Assembly (NCBI GenBank): GCA_947364715.1
Contig: CANAUI010000006.1
Coordinates: forward strand, 1-44,820
DNA from: an uncultured Clostridium sp.
Lineage (GTDB): Bacteria; Bacillota; Clostridia; TANB77; CAG-508
DNA length: 44,820 bases
Direction of reading: 5' to 3'
Every line of letters starts with the position of its first letter. Positions within the stretch are counted from its first letter, which is position 1. The notes under the pieces were generated by a model that had not been told where the DNA came from, did no database searches, and saw only the letters and a list, made by a program, of their open reading frames with translations. The position numbers and the translations under genes are program-made. Below are positions 1-9,534 of the stretch, piece after piece.

Positions 1-38
1 TAAAAAAGTTGATATATAAATATTTTTAAACCATTATC

Positions 39-68
39 TTGTAACTAATAAGGGAAATATGGTATAAT
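39..68 (+). promoter_or_regulatory. Promoter of the first gene
   Basis: TTGTAA (39-44) and TATAAT (63-68) are separated by 18 bases, with a TG extension one base upstream of the -10 (TGGTATAAT). It lies about 40 bases before the start at 106. Seen directly; the assignment is by consensus only. Confidence 0.6.
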
Positions 69-105
69 GTATACATAATGTTTGTGAAAAGAGAGGAAAA
101 ATGAA

Positions 106-1950
106 ATGGGATTTTTAGATAAAATAATAAAAAAATTAGGAGAAAATCAACCTAAACTATTAATAGATACTGATAAATTAATAGATAGTATAGTATTAGA
201 TTTAGACAAAATGGAACAAAGAGTTATTGCTATATCTGCATTAGACAATGAACAAGGAGAAAAACTTCAAAATGAAATTCAAGGATTTAGAGATAGATTA
301 ATGAATAGTAATGATGACGATATTCAGTTAGAAGTAGAAATGAGAGAATTTAAAAATGAATTTAATAAACAATTAAAAATAGCAGAAGGAAAGTATATGT
401 TTACAGAAATGGAAATATTAAATAAAAAATTAACAAATAGGCTATGGGGAAATATAACAGATGAAGAAAAAACAGAAAACCTTTCTTATTATGAAAAAAA
501 ACTAGAAGTACTAATTGATAGAAAAACTAAGTTGAGTGGGATGAAGCAACAATTATTTATAAGAGAGTCAATAAAAGCAAAATATAAATTGATATGCTGT
601 AAACTTTCTGGAACATATTCTGGAGATAGCTATCCAGAACAAAATGAAATAAAAAATGCATCTGATGAGGAGAAACAGATATTTGCTACACAAATTATAG
701 AAGATATGAAAACAGTTCATAAAGTACTAGAACGCATAAGATTTAAATATGAACTGGAAGGTGAAAAATTTGTAGAATATGATGATATACTTAAAACTAT
801 AGATAGACTCTTAAGAGAGCTAGAATTTAAATATATAGAAGATGATATGAATGTTACAGAAATATTTGATAATATGGATTTTATGAGAAATTATATGAGA
901 CTTATATATTGTGTAAATGGAGAGAATTTCAAAATAAAAGGAAATATACATTATTTTAAAATGATGAGAGAAAGAATGGCAAAAAATAAAGCCAAACAAG
1001 AAGAACAAGCAAGAAAACAACAAGAGTTAGAAGAAAAAATGAGACAAAAAAAAGAACATTACAAAGATATGACAGAACAAGAAATAATAAAAGATATAAA
1101 AAAATTAGATAATAATAAATATGATGTTACACAAAGTTATAAAGATATAATAGAATATCAAAGAGAAATTGCAGAAGCAAAAGGCTTACTAGATACTAAA
1201 AGTGGAATGAATACAGAAGATATAGATTTTGTTCCAGTAAAAGCAGAAGAAATTGGATTATACATGATGAAAGCAGAAGACAAAGGAGTAGCTTATTCAA
1301 TTTTATATAATATTGACGATGAAGAAAAAAAATGTAGATTTGTCATTTCTAAAGATAAAACAAATGAAATAATGAATTCAGTTGAAGGTGCAATTCCATA
1401 TATAGGTTATTACACTGGTTATTATAATGGTAAAGGCAGTGGACAGGACATAATTCCTGGTAAATATGGAAAATCTTTTATGTATGTTTTCCTACAACAA
1501 AAAGAAGAAGTAACTGTAAAATTTTCAGAAAATGGTTTAGCTCATGCGGTAACTGCTTATGGTCAAAGTAAAGGTAGGGCTAAAGAAGCAATTAAAAAAT
1601 GTGCGAAATATATTAAAGAGCAAAAGGAAAAAAGTATAGAACATATAAAATGCTCTTTAGAAGTACCATATTTAAGACCAATTATTCCTATATTAGAAGA
1701 ATTGCAAAATGCAGGTATAGAGTATTATATTCCACCAACAGATAAAATTAATAATAAAGCAAATCCAACAGTGAAAATTTATATAGATAGAGCCAATATA
1801 GAAAAATATAGAGAAAAAGTACATAACAAAATATCAACTATAGAAAAAGGAGTTGTAATTGTTGGAGAAGAAGATTTAGATTATCAACAAATTATGCTCG
1901 AAGGAACTGATTCAGAATTAGTTAGTGAATTATCAGAAGAACAGAAATAA
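106..1950 (+). CDS. Large coiled-coil protein of unknown function
   Basis: 614 residues, not recognised as a known family. It has no signal peptide and no membrane segment, so it is probably cytoplasmic. Roughly residues 1-340 are helical and rich in K/E, with a strongly charged coiled-coil stretch around 285-335 (repeated KQEEQARKQQELEEK-type sequence). From about 370 on the sequence looks like a mixed alpha/beta domain containing a Tyr/Gly-rich patch (IPYIGYYTGYYNGKGSG, about 427-443). The ATG at 106 follows an AGAGAGG-type SD and a good promoter. The gene stands alone, with its own promoter and a terminator right after the stop. An architectural or scaffold role is possible but is only inference. 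Confidence 0.75.
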   Translation: MGFLDKIIKKLGENQPKLLIDTDKLIDSIVLDLDKMEQRVIAISALDNEQGEKLQNEIQGFRDRLMNSNDDDIQLEVEMREFKNEFNKQLKIAEGKYMFTEMEILNKKLTNRLWGNITDEEKTENLSYYEKKLEVLIDRKTKLSGMKQQLFIRESIKAKYKLICCKLSGTYSGDSYPEQNEIKNASDEEKQIFATQIIEDMKTVHKVLERIRFKYELEGEKFVEYDDILKTIDRLLRELEFKYIEDDMNVTEIFDNMDFMRNYMRLIYCVNGENFKIKGNIHYFKMMRERMAKNKAKQEEQARKQQELEEKMRQKKEHYKDMTEQEIIKDIKKLDNNKYDVTQSYKDIIEYQREIAEAKGLLDTKSGMNTEDIDFVPVKAEEIGLYMMKAEDKGVAYSILYNIDDEEKKCRFVISKDKTNEIMNSVEGAIPYIGYYTGYYNGKGSGQDIIPGKYGKSFMYVFLQQKEEVTVKFSENGLAHAVTAYGQSKGRAKEAIKKCAKYIKEQKEKSIEHIKCSLEVPYLRPIIPILEELQNAGIEYYIPPTDKINNKANPTVKIYIDRANIEKYREKVHNKISTIEKGVVIVGEEDLDYQQIMLEGTDSELVSELSEEQK

Positions 1951-2040
1951 AAAGCAAACTCATCTATAAAATGGGTAGGATTACTGTTACAATTCAAAAA
2001 GATAATATTTATCAGCTACGAATTGTAACAGTTTGCTTTT
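1950..2040 (+). terminator. Nested-hairpin terminator after the coiled-coil gene
   Basis: Two inverted repeats are nested. The outer stem AAAAGCAAACT (1950-1960) pairs with AGTTTGCTTTT (2030-2040). The inner 12-bp stem CTGTTACAATTC (1984-1995) pairs with GAATTGTAACAG (2020-2031). The two stems share two bases at 2030-2031, so they compete slightly at the junction. The T-run at the 3' end fits a Rho-independent terminator. Confidence 0.6.
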
Positions 2041-2067
2041 TCATGTAAATTATTAAGCTTAAATCAA

Positions 2068-2096
2068 TTGACTTTTAAAGATAAAAATAATATAAT
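2068..2096 (+). promoter_or_regulatory. argS promoter
   Basis: TTGACT (2068-2073), 17-base spacer, perfect TATAAT (2091-2096), 33 bases before the argS start. This is one of the best sigma-70-type promoters in the window. Confidence 0.8.
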
Positions 2097-2129
2097 TTTA
2101 CTTGAATATTCAAATAGAGGGAGAAAAAT

Positions 2130-3839
2130 ATGATAGAATTTAAACAAATAATTGCAAAATCTATTTCAGAAGTAGTTAATATAGATAAACAAGAATTAGA
2201 AAATTATATTGAAATACCAAAAGATACAAGCAATGGAGATTATGCATTTCCATGTTTTCGATTAGCAAAAGAATTGAAAAAAGCACCACAAATAATTGCT
2301 AATGATATTAAAGAAAAAATACAAATAGATGAAACAATAGTAGAAAAGGTAGAAGTAGTAGGAGGTTATTTAAATTTCTATATCTCTCAAAAACAAATAG
2401 TAGAAGAAGTGTTAAAAGAAATTGCTGTTAAAGAACAATATGGGAAATCTGAAATTGGAAAAGGAAAAAATATTATTATTGATTATTCAGCACCAAACAT
2501 TGCAAAACCATTTCATATAGGACATTTGCGCTCTACAGTAATTGGTGGTGCATTATATAATATTTATAAATATCTAGGCTATAATACAATAGGTATAAAC
2601 CATTTAGGTGATTATGGAACACAATTTGGCAAATTAATAGAAGGATATAAACTATGGGGAAAAGAATACAATATTGAAGATGACCCAATTAATGAATTAA
2701 CAAAAATATATATTCGAATTAATCAAGTATGTAAAGAGGATGAAAATGTTTTAGAGCAATGTAGAATGAATTTTAAATTATTAGAAGAAGGAGACCAATA
2801 TTGTACACAAATATGGGAGAAATTTAGAAGTTTAAGTTTAAAAGAATTCCAAAAAGTATATGATATATTAGGAAGTCATTTTGATTCATGGAATGGAGAA
2901 GCTTTTTACTCAGATAAAATGTCAGAAGTAATACAAATATTAGAGAAAACACAAAAATTAGTAAAATCTCAAGGAGCTAAAATTATAGATTTAGAAGATA
3001 AAGGAATTAATACACCATGTATTATACAAAAATCAAATGGTTCAACAACATATGCTACTAGAGATTTAGCAGGGATTTTATATAGAGCAAGAAACTATAA
3101 CTTTGATAAAGCTTTATATGTTGTATCTTATGAACAAACATTACATTTTAAACAAGTATTTGAAGTAGCAAAATTATTAGGAATAGATGATAAATATACA
3201 AAAGGGTTAAAACATGTACCATTTGGAATGGTATCATTACCAACAGGAAAAATGTCAACAAGAGAAGGGAATATTGTAAAACTAGAAGAATTATTAACAG
3301 AAGCAATAGAAAGAGCAAAACAAATTATAGAAGAGAAAAATGCAGACTTAGAAAATAAAGATGAAGTAGCAAAAAAAGTAGGAGTAGGAGCAGTTATTTT
3401 TAATGATTTAGCAAATAGTAGAATTAAAGATGAAGTATTTGATTGGAATCAAATATTAAACTTCCAAGGAGAAACAGGACCATATGTGCAATATACTTAT
3501 GTACGTACAAAAAGTGTCTTAGAAAAAGCACAATATATACCAACAATAGAAGAGATTAAATTTGATAAATTATTAGATGAATCATCAAAAAATATTATTA
3601 AATTAATATATAATTTTGAAGATATATTAATACAAGTAACAGAAAAAGAAGAGCCATCTATCTTATCAAGATATTTAATTGATTTAGCAAAAGCTTTTAG
3701 TAATTTTTATAATGATAATAAAATATTAGTAGAAGATAAAGACATACAAAATGCTAGAATTTACTTAACATATGCAGTTGGAAAAGTACTAAAAATTGGT
3801 AGTGAATTATTAGGAATTGAAATGCCAGATAAGATGTAA
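2130..3839 (+). CDS. argS: Arginyl-tRNA synthetase
   Basis: Charges tRNA-Arg with arginine in an ATP-dependent reaction in the cytoplasm. It is a class I synthetase: an N-terminal Arg-tRNA synthetase (additional) domain is followed by the HIGH motif in FHIGHLRS (about residues 128-135), the KMSTREGN form of KMSKS (about 374) and the C-terminal DALR anticodon-binding domain ending in GIEMPDKM. At 569 residues it has normal length and no gaps. The ATG at 2130 follows the SD AGAGGGAG (2116-2123). It has its own promoter and is likely monocistronic. The gene is of interest beside the CGG observation, because its product charges every tRNA-Arg, but nothing in its sequence looks unusual. Confidence 0.97.
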   Translation: MIEFKQIIAKSISEVVNIDKQELENYIEIPKDTSNGDYAFPCFRLAKELKKAPQIIANDIKEKIQIDETIVEKVEVVGGYLNFYISQKQIVEEVLKEIAVKEQYGKSEIGKGKNIIIDYSAPNIAKPFHIGHLRSTVIGGALYNIYKYLGYNTIGINHLGDYGTQFGKLIEGYKLWGKEYNIEDDPINELTKIYIRINQVCKEDENVLEQCRMNFKLLEEGDQYCTQIWEKFRSLSLKEFQKVYDILGSHFDSWNGEAFYSDKMSEVIQILEKTQKLVKSQGAKIIDLEDKGINTPCIIQKSNGSTTYATRDLAGILYRARNYNFDKALYVVSYEQTLHFKQVFEVAKLLGIDDKYTKGLKHVPFGMVSLPTGKMSTREGNIVKLEELLTEAIERAKQIIEEKNADLENKDEVAKKVGVGAVIFNDLANSRIKDEVFDWNQILNFQGETGPYVQYTYVRTKSVLEKAQYIPTIEEIKFDKLLDESSKNIIKLIYNFEDILIQVTEKEEPSILSRYLIDLAKAFSNFYNDNKILVEDKDIQNARIYLTYAVGKVLKIGSELLGIEMPDKM

Positions 3840-3898
3840 TAAAATTTATAAATAAATTTTAAAAATCAAATATGGTAAAAATATATGGAGGAATACAA

Positions 3899-4951
3899 AT
3901 GGGGAAAAAGTATAAAGATAAAGAAAAAAAGAATTCAAAAGGATTAAAAATATTTGGGATTATAGTATTAATATTAATAATTCTTTTACTATTAATTGTA
4001 GGAAGTGTATTTATTTTTATTAATGGTAAATTAGGTAAAATGAAACAAATAAATATTGATGAAACTGATTTAGGAGTATCTTCACAGGTAGAAAAAAACT
4101 TATCTGAATATAGGAATATTGCATTATTTGGAATAGATAGTAGAGATAGTAGTTTAGGAAAAGGAAATAGAAGTGATTGTATTATTATTGCAAGTATTAA
4201 TAATAATACAAAAGAAGTAAAACTAATATCTGTATATAGAGATACATATGTTAATATTCAAGGTCATGGATTAGATAAAATTACACATGCTTATTCTTAT
4301 GGAGAAGCACCACTTGCTTTAAAAACATTAAACGAAAACTTTGATTTAAATATAACAGAATTTGCAACTGTAAATTTTGATGTTGTAGCAGAAGCTGTTA
4401 ATGCATTAGGAGGTATAAAAATTAATGTTCAACCAGAAGAAGTACAATATATAAACAAATATATAAATGAAACATCAAAAGTAACAGGATTATCTACTGA
4501 AAAAATAGCATCATCTGGATTACAAACTTTAGACGGTGTACAAGCTGTTGCTTATTCAAGAATTCGCTATACAGAAGGTGGAGATTATAAAAGAGCTGAA
4601 AGAATGAGGACTGTTATAGAAGCTATGGTAGAAAAATTCAAAACAAAAAATATAAGTGAAATGAATCAGATTATTGATAAAATTTTACCAGAAGTATATA
4701 CTAATATTACATCAGGAGATATTTTTTCACTATTACCAAGTGTGGCAAGTTTTAAAGTAACAAATAGTATAGGATGGCCTTATGAGACAAAAGGTATTAC
4801 ATTAGATAGATGGTATGGTGTACCAGTAACATTAGAAAGTAATGTTACTAAATTACATGAACAAGCTTTTGGAGAAACAGATTATGTGCCATCAGATAAA
4901 GTAAAAGAAATTAGTAATAAAATAATAGAAAAAACGGGATATAAAAAATAG
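3899..4951 (+). CDS. LytR-CpsA-Psr (LCP) family cell-wall glycopolymer ligase
   Basis: LCP enzymes move undecaprenyl-phosphate-linked glycopolymers (capsule, teichoic acid) onto peptidoglycan at the outer membrane face. The protein has a Lys-rich cytoplasmic start, one membrane helix (about residues 17-44) and an extracellular LCP domain. That domain shows the family marks GIDSRDS, GNRSD, SVYRDTYV and YSRIRYTEGGDYKRAERMRT (about 218-237), which include the Asp/Arg residues that bind pyrophosphate. I start at the ATG at 3899 because GGAGG (3887-3891) lies 7 bases upstream. An in-frame ATG at 3872 has no SD. It sits just before the capsule locus, so it probably attaches that polymer to the wall. 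Confidence 0.93.
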   Translation: MGKKYKDKEKKNSKGLKIFGIIVLILIILLLLIVGSVFIFINGKLGKMKQINIDETDLGVSSQVEKNLSEYRNIALFGIDSRDSSLGKGNRSDCIIIASINNNTKEVKLISVYRDTYVNIQGHGLDKITHAYSYGEAPLALKTLNENFDLNITEFATVNFDVVAEAVNALGGIKINVQPEEVQYINKYINETSKVTGLSTEKIASSGLQTLDGVQAVAYSRIRYTEGGDYKRAERMRTVIEAMVEKFKTKNISEMNQIIDKILPEVYTNITSGDIFSLLPSVASFKVTNSIGWPYETKGITLDRWYGVPVTLESNVTKLHEQAFGETDYVPSDKVKEISNKIIEKTGYKK

Positions 4952-4970
4952 AAAAATTCACATTAAAATA

Positions 4971-4999
4971 TTGACATAATGAGATAATTAGGTGATAAT
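4971..4999 (+). promoter_or_regulatory. Promoter of AG cassette copy 1
   Basis: TTGACA (4971-4976), 17-base spacer, GATAAT (4994-4999). Cassette copy 2 (41272-41300) has a promoter of the same geometry, so both copies look like self-contained transcription units. Confidence 0.7.
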
Positions 5000-5072
5000 A
5001 ATAATAGAAAAATAAGGAAAAATGTTTTCTAATTGGGGGAAGTTAAAAGATGAACGGTGTAAGTCTTGGGGC

Positions 5073-5114
<42 letters not shown>

Positions 5115-5159
5115 ATACTTTACAAAATAAAGATAGCTTTAATATCATATGTAAAAAAG

Positions 5160-5208
5160 AGATAGCAATAAAACTGCAAAAAAAGTAGTTTTTTATTGCT
5201 ATCTTTTT
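5160..5208 (+). terminator. Rho-independent terminator/attenuator before the capsule operon
   Basis: AGATAGCAATAAAA (5160-5173) pairs with TTTTATTGCTATCT (5191-5204), followed by a run of T. The apex can pair further (ACTGC with GTAGT). It lies about 60 bases before the first capsule gene, so transcription starting at the cassette promoter must read through it to express the operon. Confidence 0.75.
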
Positions 5209-5270
5209 GCGTTTAATTAATTTAATTTTTTCCAACTAGTTTGTGCATTGAGAATGGAAGGGGATTTAAA

Positions 5271-5975
5271 ATGGATGTAGGTAAGGATGTATTATCGTTA
5301 GAATATAATAATATAGAAGATTTAGTACTAATACCTAAAAGAAGTAAAATTATTTTGAAATTAGAAAAGATATTGAAAAGACTTCTAGATATTTTAGGTG
5401 GTTTTTGTGGTTTAATAATACTTATACCACTAACAATTGGTGTATGGTTAGTAAATAGAATAACAAAAGAAAATGGACCAATATTTTATACACACGAGAG
5501 AATTGGACAAGGAGGAAAGACATTTAAAATGTATAAATTTCGTTCAATGATAGTAAATGCTGATGAAAAGTTAGAAAAATACTTGGAAGAAAATGAGGAA
5601 GCTAGAGAAGAATATAAGAAATATAAAAAGCTAAAAAATGACCCAAGAATAACGAAGATTGGGAAAATATTAAGAAAGACAAGCTTAGATGAGTTTCCTC
5701 AATTTATTAATGTTTTAAAAGGTGATATGAGCTTAGTTGGACCACGTCCATACATGTTAAAGGAAAAAGAAGAGATTAATGGTTTTTTCAAATATATAAC
5801 TTCTTGTAAGCCAGGAATTACTGGATTATGGCAAATAAAAGGTAGAAGTAACACAACTTTCACAGATAGGTTAACTATGGATATGGAATATTATTACAAC
5901 CATACATTGACAACTGATATTAAATTGATATATAAAACAATTAAAAGTGTAGTAAAAAGAGAAGGAGCAATTTAA
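5271..5975 (+). CDS. Undecaprenyl-phosphate sugar-phosphate transferase (initiating enzyme)
   Basis: Polyprenol-phosphate hexose-1-phosphate transferase (PF02397, bacterial sugar transferase). It loads the first sugar phosphate onto undecaprenyl phosphate at the inner membrane face and so starts repeat-unit synthesis. About 234 residues: a hydrophobic segment (about 35-60) is followed by the conserved block with FKMYKFRSM (about 85), DPRITKIGKILRKTSLDEFP, GDMSLVGPRPY and KPGITGLWQIKGR. It is the short single-domain form. The ATG at 5271 is chosen because AAGGGG (5258-5263) lies 7 bases upstream. An in-frame TTG at 5241 lacks an SD. It is first in the operon and overlaps the next start by one base. 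Confidence 0.93.
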   Translation: MDVGKDVLSLEYNNIEDLVLIPKRSKIILKLEKILKRLLDILGGFCGLIILIPLTIGVWLVNRITKENGPIFYTHERIGQGGKTFKMYKFRSMIVNADEKLEKYLEENEEAREEYKKYKKLKNDPRITKIGKILRKTSLDEFPQFINVLKGDMSLVGPRPYMLKEKEEINGFFKYITSCKPGITGLWQIKGRSNTTFTDRLTMDMEYYYNHTLTTDIKLIYKTIKSVVKREGAI

Positions 5976-7102
5976 TGGCAAAAAAAATTATAGTACATAT
6001 TGCACAATCGGCAGGTGGGGTTGCAGAATATTTATATATGTTTCTTAAAAATTTTAGAGATGATAATTATGAAAATATAATAATTGTTTCTGAAGATTAT
6101 AAAGACCAGATAGATAGATTTAAAACATTTGTCAATAAAATATATATTGTTCCAATGGTAAGAGATATAAGCCCCAAAAATGATATAAAATCAATATTGG
6201 AAGTAAGAAAAATATTAAAACAAATAAAACCAGATATAGTATATTGTCATAGTAGCAAAGCTGGAGCGTTTGGAAGAATAGCTCTAGTATTTAATTTTAA
6301 AACAAAAATATTATATAATGCACATGGATGGTTTTTTAATGCAGAAATTAGTAAAAAGAAGAAAAACATAATTGTATTAATTGAAAAAATATTAGCAATA
6401 AAAACAAATCAGATAATAAATATATCGAAAAGTGAATATGATTCTGCATTAAAATATAAAATTGCATCAAGGAAAAAAATGTGTATAATAGAAAATGGAA
6501 TAGATTTTTCGAAATTTCAAGATTGTACCAAATATAGAGAACACATAAGAAAAATATATAATATAAAAGATAATGAAACTGTTATTGGTGTGGTAGGAAG
6601 AGTATCAGAACAGAAAGACCCATTAACAATGATAAAAGCATTTGAATTATCAAATAAAACAAATAAAAATCTTAAATTAATGTATGTTGGAGCAGGTGAA
6701 TTAGAATCCCAAATAAAGGATTATGCAGAACAACATGGGATATTAGATAAAATAATAATTACTGGTTGGGTTAATAATGTAGAAAAATATATTCCAGCTT
6801 TTGATATAGCTGTTCTTCCTTCTAAGTGGGAAGGGTTTGGATTTGTTTTAATAGAATATATGGCATGTAATAAACCTATTATTGCTAGTAATGTTGGTGG
6901 AATACAAAATATTATTCAAAATGGAGTAAATGGAATATTAATTGATAAAGAAGATTATAAAAGTTTGAGTGAGTCAATTATAGAATTAATAAATAATTTT
7001 GAATTAAAAGAGAAAATAATAAATTTTAATGAACAAAATAAGAACAAATATGATATAGAAAAAGTAGTGAAAAAACATTTAGAATTGATAAAGTTATTAT
7101 AA
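5975..7102 (+). CDS. Glycosyltransferase family 4 (GT-B fold)
   Basis: Transfers a sugar from a nucleotide-sugar donor to the lipid-linked repeat unit in the cytoplasm. 375 residues. The N-terminal acceptor domain starts IIVHIAQSAGGVAEYL. The C-terminal Glycos_transf_1 domain shows GVVGRVSEQKDPLTMIKAF (about 208) and LPSKWEGFGFVLIEYMAC (about 279), the E-x7-E signature of retaining GT4 enzymes. The start overlaps the stop of the previous gene by one base (TAATG), with GAAGGAG upstream, so translation is coupled. Sugar specificity cannot be read. Confidence 0.92.
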   Translation: MAKKIIVHIAQSAGGVAEYLYMFLKNFRDDNYENIIIVSEDYKDQIDRFKTFVNKIYIVPMVRDISPKNDIKSILEVRKILKQIKPDIVYCHSSKAGAFGRIALVFNFKTKILYNAHGWFFNAEISKKKKNIIVLIEKILAIKTNQIINISKSEYDSALKYKIASRKKMCIIENGIDFSKFQDCTKYREHIRKIYNIKDNETVIGVVGRVSEQKDPLTMIKAFELSNKTNKNLKLMYVGAGELESQIKDYAEQHGILDKIIITGWVNNVEKYIPAFDIAVLPSKWEGFGFVLIEYMACNKPIIASNVGGIQNIIQNGVNGILIDKEDYKSLSESIIELINNFELKEKIINFNEQNKNKYDIEKVVKKHLELIKLL

Positions 7103-7151
7103 AATACTACTTGAATTAGTATTTGTGTCAAAATCTTGAGGGGGAGATGTA

Positions 7152-7178
7152 ATGAGGGATGATGATGAGATATGTTAG
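7152..7178 (+). other. 8-codon mini-frame overlapping the polymerase start
   Basis: The strongest SD in this gap, GAGGGGGAG (7138-7146), does not sit before the polymerase ATG at 7172. It sits before ATG TAA (7147) and a mini-frame starting ATG at 7152, which ends with TAG at 7176-7178 inside the first codons of the next gene. Translation of the polymerase may therefore depend on reinitiation. This is inference from spacing. Confidence 0.35.
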
Positions 7179-8281
7179 CATATATAATAACATTTACTAT
7201 TGTATTCATAATTTCTTGTCAAATTGATAAATCAAAAAAAAATAAAGATATAATGAACTATATAATGCTCTTTACCATTGTAATGATTTTATCTATATTA
7301 GGAGGATTAAGAGATTATAGTATAGGAACAGATATAAAGGTATATGGAAGAAATTGGTTTATATATGCTTGTAGATTTAATGATTTTCAAAATTATATAC
7401 AACTTAGACCTGATGGTGAATTAGGTTATTTGTTACTAAATTATATAATATCTAGATTTACAGATAATTTTAATATATTTTTATTTATACACCAATTAAT
7501 TTGTAATTTATTTGTTGTAGTTGCATTATATAAATATAGAAAAAAAGCACCTTTTTATATGTCAATATTGGTATATTTAATGTTGTTTTACTGTAGAACA
7601 TATAATTATTTAAGACAATCAATTGCACTATCAATATTGTTTTTTGGATTTCAATATATAGAGAAAAAAAATATAATGAAATATTTATTGACAGTATTTA
7701 TTGCTGCTCAATTTCATAGTACAGCTTATATAGGTATAGTATTGTACATAATATATTATTTAAGCATAAGCAATATAAAGCAAAAGAAAACAATTTGTAT
7801 TTCTATAGTAATTGCGACTGTTATTATTGCTACAAATATTGTTAATGTAATGGGATTTTTACACAAATTTAATTTGATAAGTGATAGGATTTTCTATAAT
7901 TATACAACAAGATATTTGAATGAAAACTTTCAAATTAGTTTAATAGAAACATTTTTTAAGTGTTTATTTATATTTTTATATTTTATTAATATAAAGAATA
8001 TCAATAAGAAACATACTATGAATTATGCATTAGGAGTATTTTTAATAATGGATTTAATTCTCTTTCAAATTAGAGGAGTTATAATGTATGCAGATAGATT
8101 ATCATTATATTTTGGATATACATCTTTATTATTAATTCCGCAGATAGTAACATCTTTTAATAAAACAGAAAATAGAAGAATAATGAAGCTAATTTTAATA
8201 ATATTATTATTAGGATTTTGGTTTTTTAAATTTGTATTTGAAAATTCGGGAGAGGTATATCCATATATGACATATTTTTAA
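7172..8281 (+). CDS. EpsG-like polysaccharide polymerase (Wzy role)
   Basis: 369 residues with about 10-11 hydrophobic segments over the whole length. After the second helix it carries GLRDYSIGTDIKVY (about 44-57), matching the R-x-x-x-x-G-T-D mark of the EpsG family, and a mid-protein YNYLRQSIALSILFFGFQY stretch typical of the same family. It is the likely repeat-unit polymerase, acting at the outer face of the membrane. It is the only polymerase candidate in the locus. AT content is very high, as is usual for Wzy-type genes. The SD at the 7172 ATG itself is weak (see the mini-frame at 7152). Confidence 0.85.
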   Translation: MLAYIITFTIVFIISCQIDKSKKNKDIMNYIMLFTIVMILSILGGLRDYSIGTDIKVYGRNWFIYACRFNDFQNYIQLRPDGELGYLLLNYIISRFTDNFNIFLFIHQLICNLFVVVALYKYRKKAPFYMSILVYLMLFYCRTYNYLRQSIALSILFFGFQYIEKKNIMKYLLTVFIAAQFHSTAYIGIVLYIIYYLSISNIKQKKTICISIVIATVIIATNIVNVMGFLHKFNLISDRIFYNYTTRYLNENFQISLIETFFKCLFIFLYFINIKNINKKHTMNYALGVFLIMDLILFQIRGVIMYADRLSLYFGYTSLLLIPQIVTSFNKTENRRIMKLILIILLLGFWFFKFVFENSGEVYPYMTYF

Positions 8282-8302
8282 AGAATATATTATAAGAGGA
8301 AA

Positions 8303-9520
8303 ATGATGAGAATGATGAAAATGTTGTTAGATAAATTACAATATATAAAGTTATATGAAATATTAGGGGTTTTTATATTTATATTTGTTTTACCAATAGC
8401 ACTAATATATAAAATAGTATTTAAGATTCAAAAAAGGAAGGTTTGGTTGATTTCAGAATTATCAAATTCTGCAAGAGATAATGGATTTTATTTTTATCAA
8501 TATTTAAAGAAATTTCATAAAGAAGATGAATGTTATTATGTAATAGATAAAAAATGTAATGATTATAAAAAAGTTGAAAATTTAGGAAATATAATTCAAT
8601 ATAGAAGTTTAAAACATTGGATTTATTATATTGCTTCTGATAAAATTATTAGTTCTGTAAAAGATAGTAGTCCAGACCATCTTCTTTTTTCTATTTTACA
8701 TAGATATTTTAATTTATTTAATAAATTTGTGTTTTTACAGCATGGAGTTATATTAAATAAGTTTCCAATGTTTTTTTATAGAAATACAAAATTTAAATTA
8801 TTTATATGTGGAGCAAAAGATGAATATGAAGAAATAAAAAATAATTATGGATATTCACCCAATAGGGTTGTTTATACAGGATTGGCTAGATTTGACGGAT
8901 TAATAAATAATAATCAAATTAATCAAAAACAAATTTTAATCATGCCTACATGGAGAAGATGGCTAGGAAGAGATAAAAATTTTTTAGGAAAAAACGAAGA
9001 ATTTACTAAAACTACATATTATAAAAAATGGATGTCTCTATTAACAAATAAAAAACTTATAGATTATATAGAAAGCAATAACATAACAATAAAATTTTAT
9101 CCTCATAATGGTATGAGAAAATATATAAGTGATTTTAAAGTAAAAAGCAAAAATATATTAATAGTAAGTAGTGATGATGAAAAAGTACAAGATTTATTAA
9201 AAGAATCTGCTTTAATGATTACAGATTATTCATCTGTGTGCAGTGATTTTGCATTTATGAGAAAACCAATAATTTTTTATCAATTTGACAAAGAAGAATT
9301 TTTTTCTAAACATGTAGAACGTGGATACTTTGATTTTGAAAATGATGGATTTGGAAAAGTTTTTAATAAAGAAGAAGATGTAATAGATAAAATTATAGAT
9401 TATATAGAAAATGATTTTAAGATAGAACAAAAATATTTAAAAAAAATGAAAAGTTTTTTTGAACTACATGATAATAATAATTGTGAAAGAATATATAAAG
9501 CAATTCTTGATATGAAATAA
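8303..9520 (+). CDS. CDP-glycerol glycerophosphotransferase-family protein (TagB/TagF-like)
   Basis: PF04464 family. Members use CDP-glycerol or CDP-ribitol to add polyol phosphate to lipid-linked polymers. 405 residues. An N-terminal hydrophobic segment (about 20-42) probably anchors it to the membrane. The GT-B-like domain shows VFLQHGV (about 143), MPTWRRW (about 213), FYPHNGM (about 258) and the marker LMITDYSSVCSDFAFMRKPI (about 302) followed by DxxGFGKVF. The SD AAGAGGA (8294-8300) suits either ATG at 8303 or 8306. No CDP-glycerol synthesis gene is in the window, so the donor is uncertain. It suggests a phosphopolyol-decorated or teichoic-acid-like polymer. Confidence 0.9.
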   Translation: MMRMMKMLLDKLQYIKLYEILGVFIFIFVLPIALIYKIVFKIQKRKVWLISELSNSARDNGFYFYQYLKKFHKEDECYYVIDKKCNDYKKVENLGNIIQYRSLKHWIYYIASDKIISSVKDSSPDHLLFSILHRYFNLFNKFVFLQHGVILNKFPMFFYRNTKFKLFICGAKDEYEEIKNNYGYSPNRVVYTGLARFDGLINNNQINQKQILIMPTWRRWLGRDKNFLGKNEEFTKTTYYKKWMSLLTNKKLIDYIESNNITIKFYPHNGMRKYISDFKVKSKNILIVSSDDEKVQDLLKESALMITDYSSVCSDFAFMRKPIIFYQFDKEEFFSKHVERGYFDFENDGFGKVFNKEEDVIDKIIDYIENDFKIEQKYLKKMKSFFELHDNNNCERIYKAILDMK

Positions 9521-9534
9521 AGAAAGGAAATGTT

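Noticed and set aside
1950..2040. Possible T-box leader for argS
   Set aside because: No T-box consensus or specifier-loop layout is visible, and argS has its own promoter downstream of this structure.
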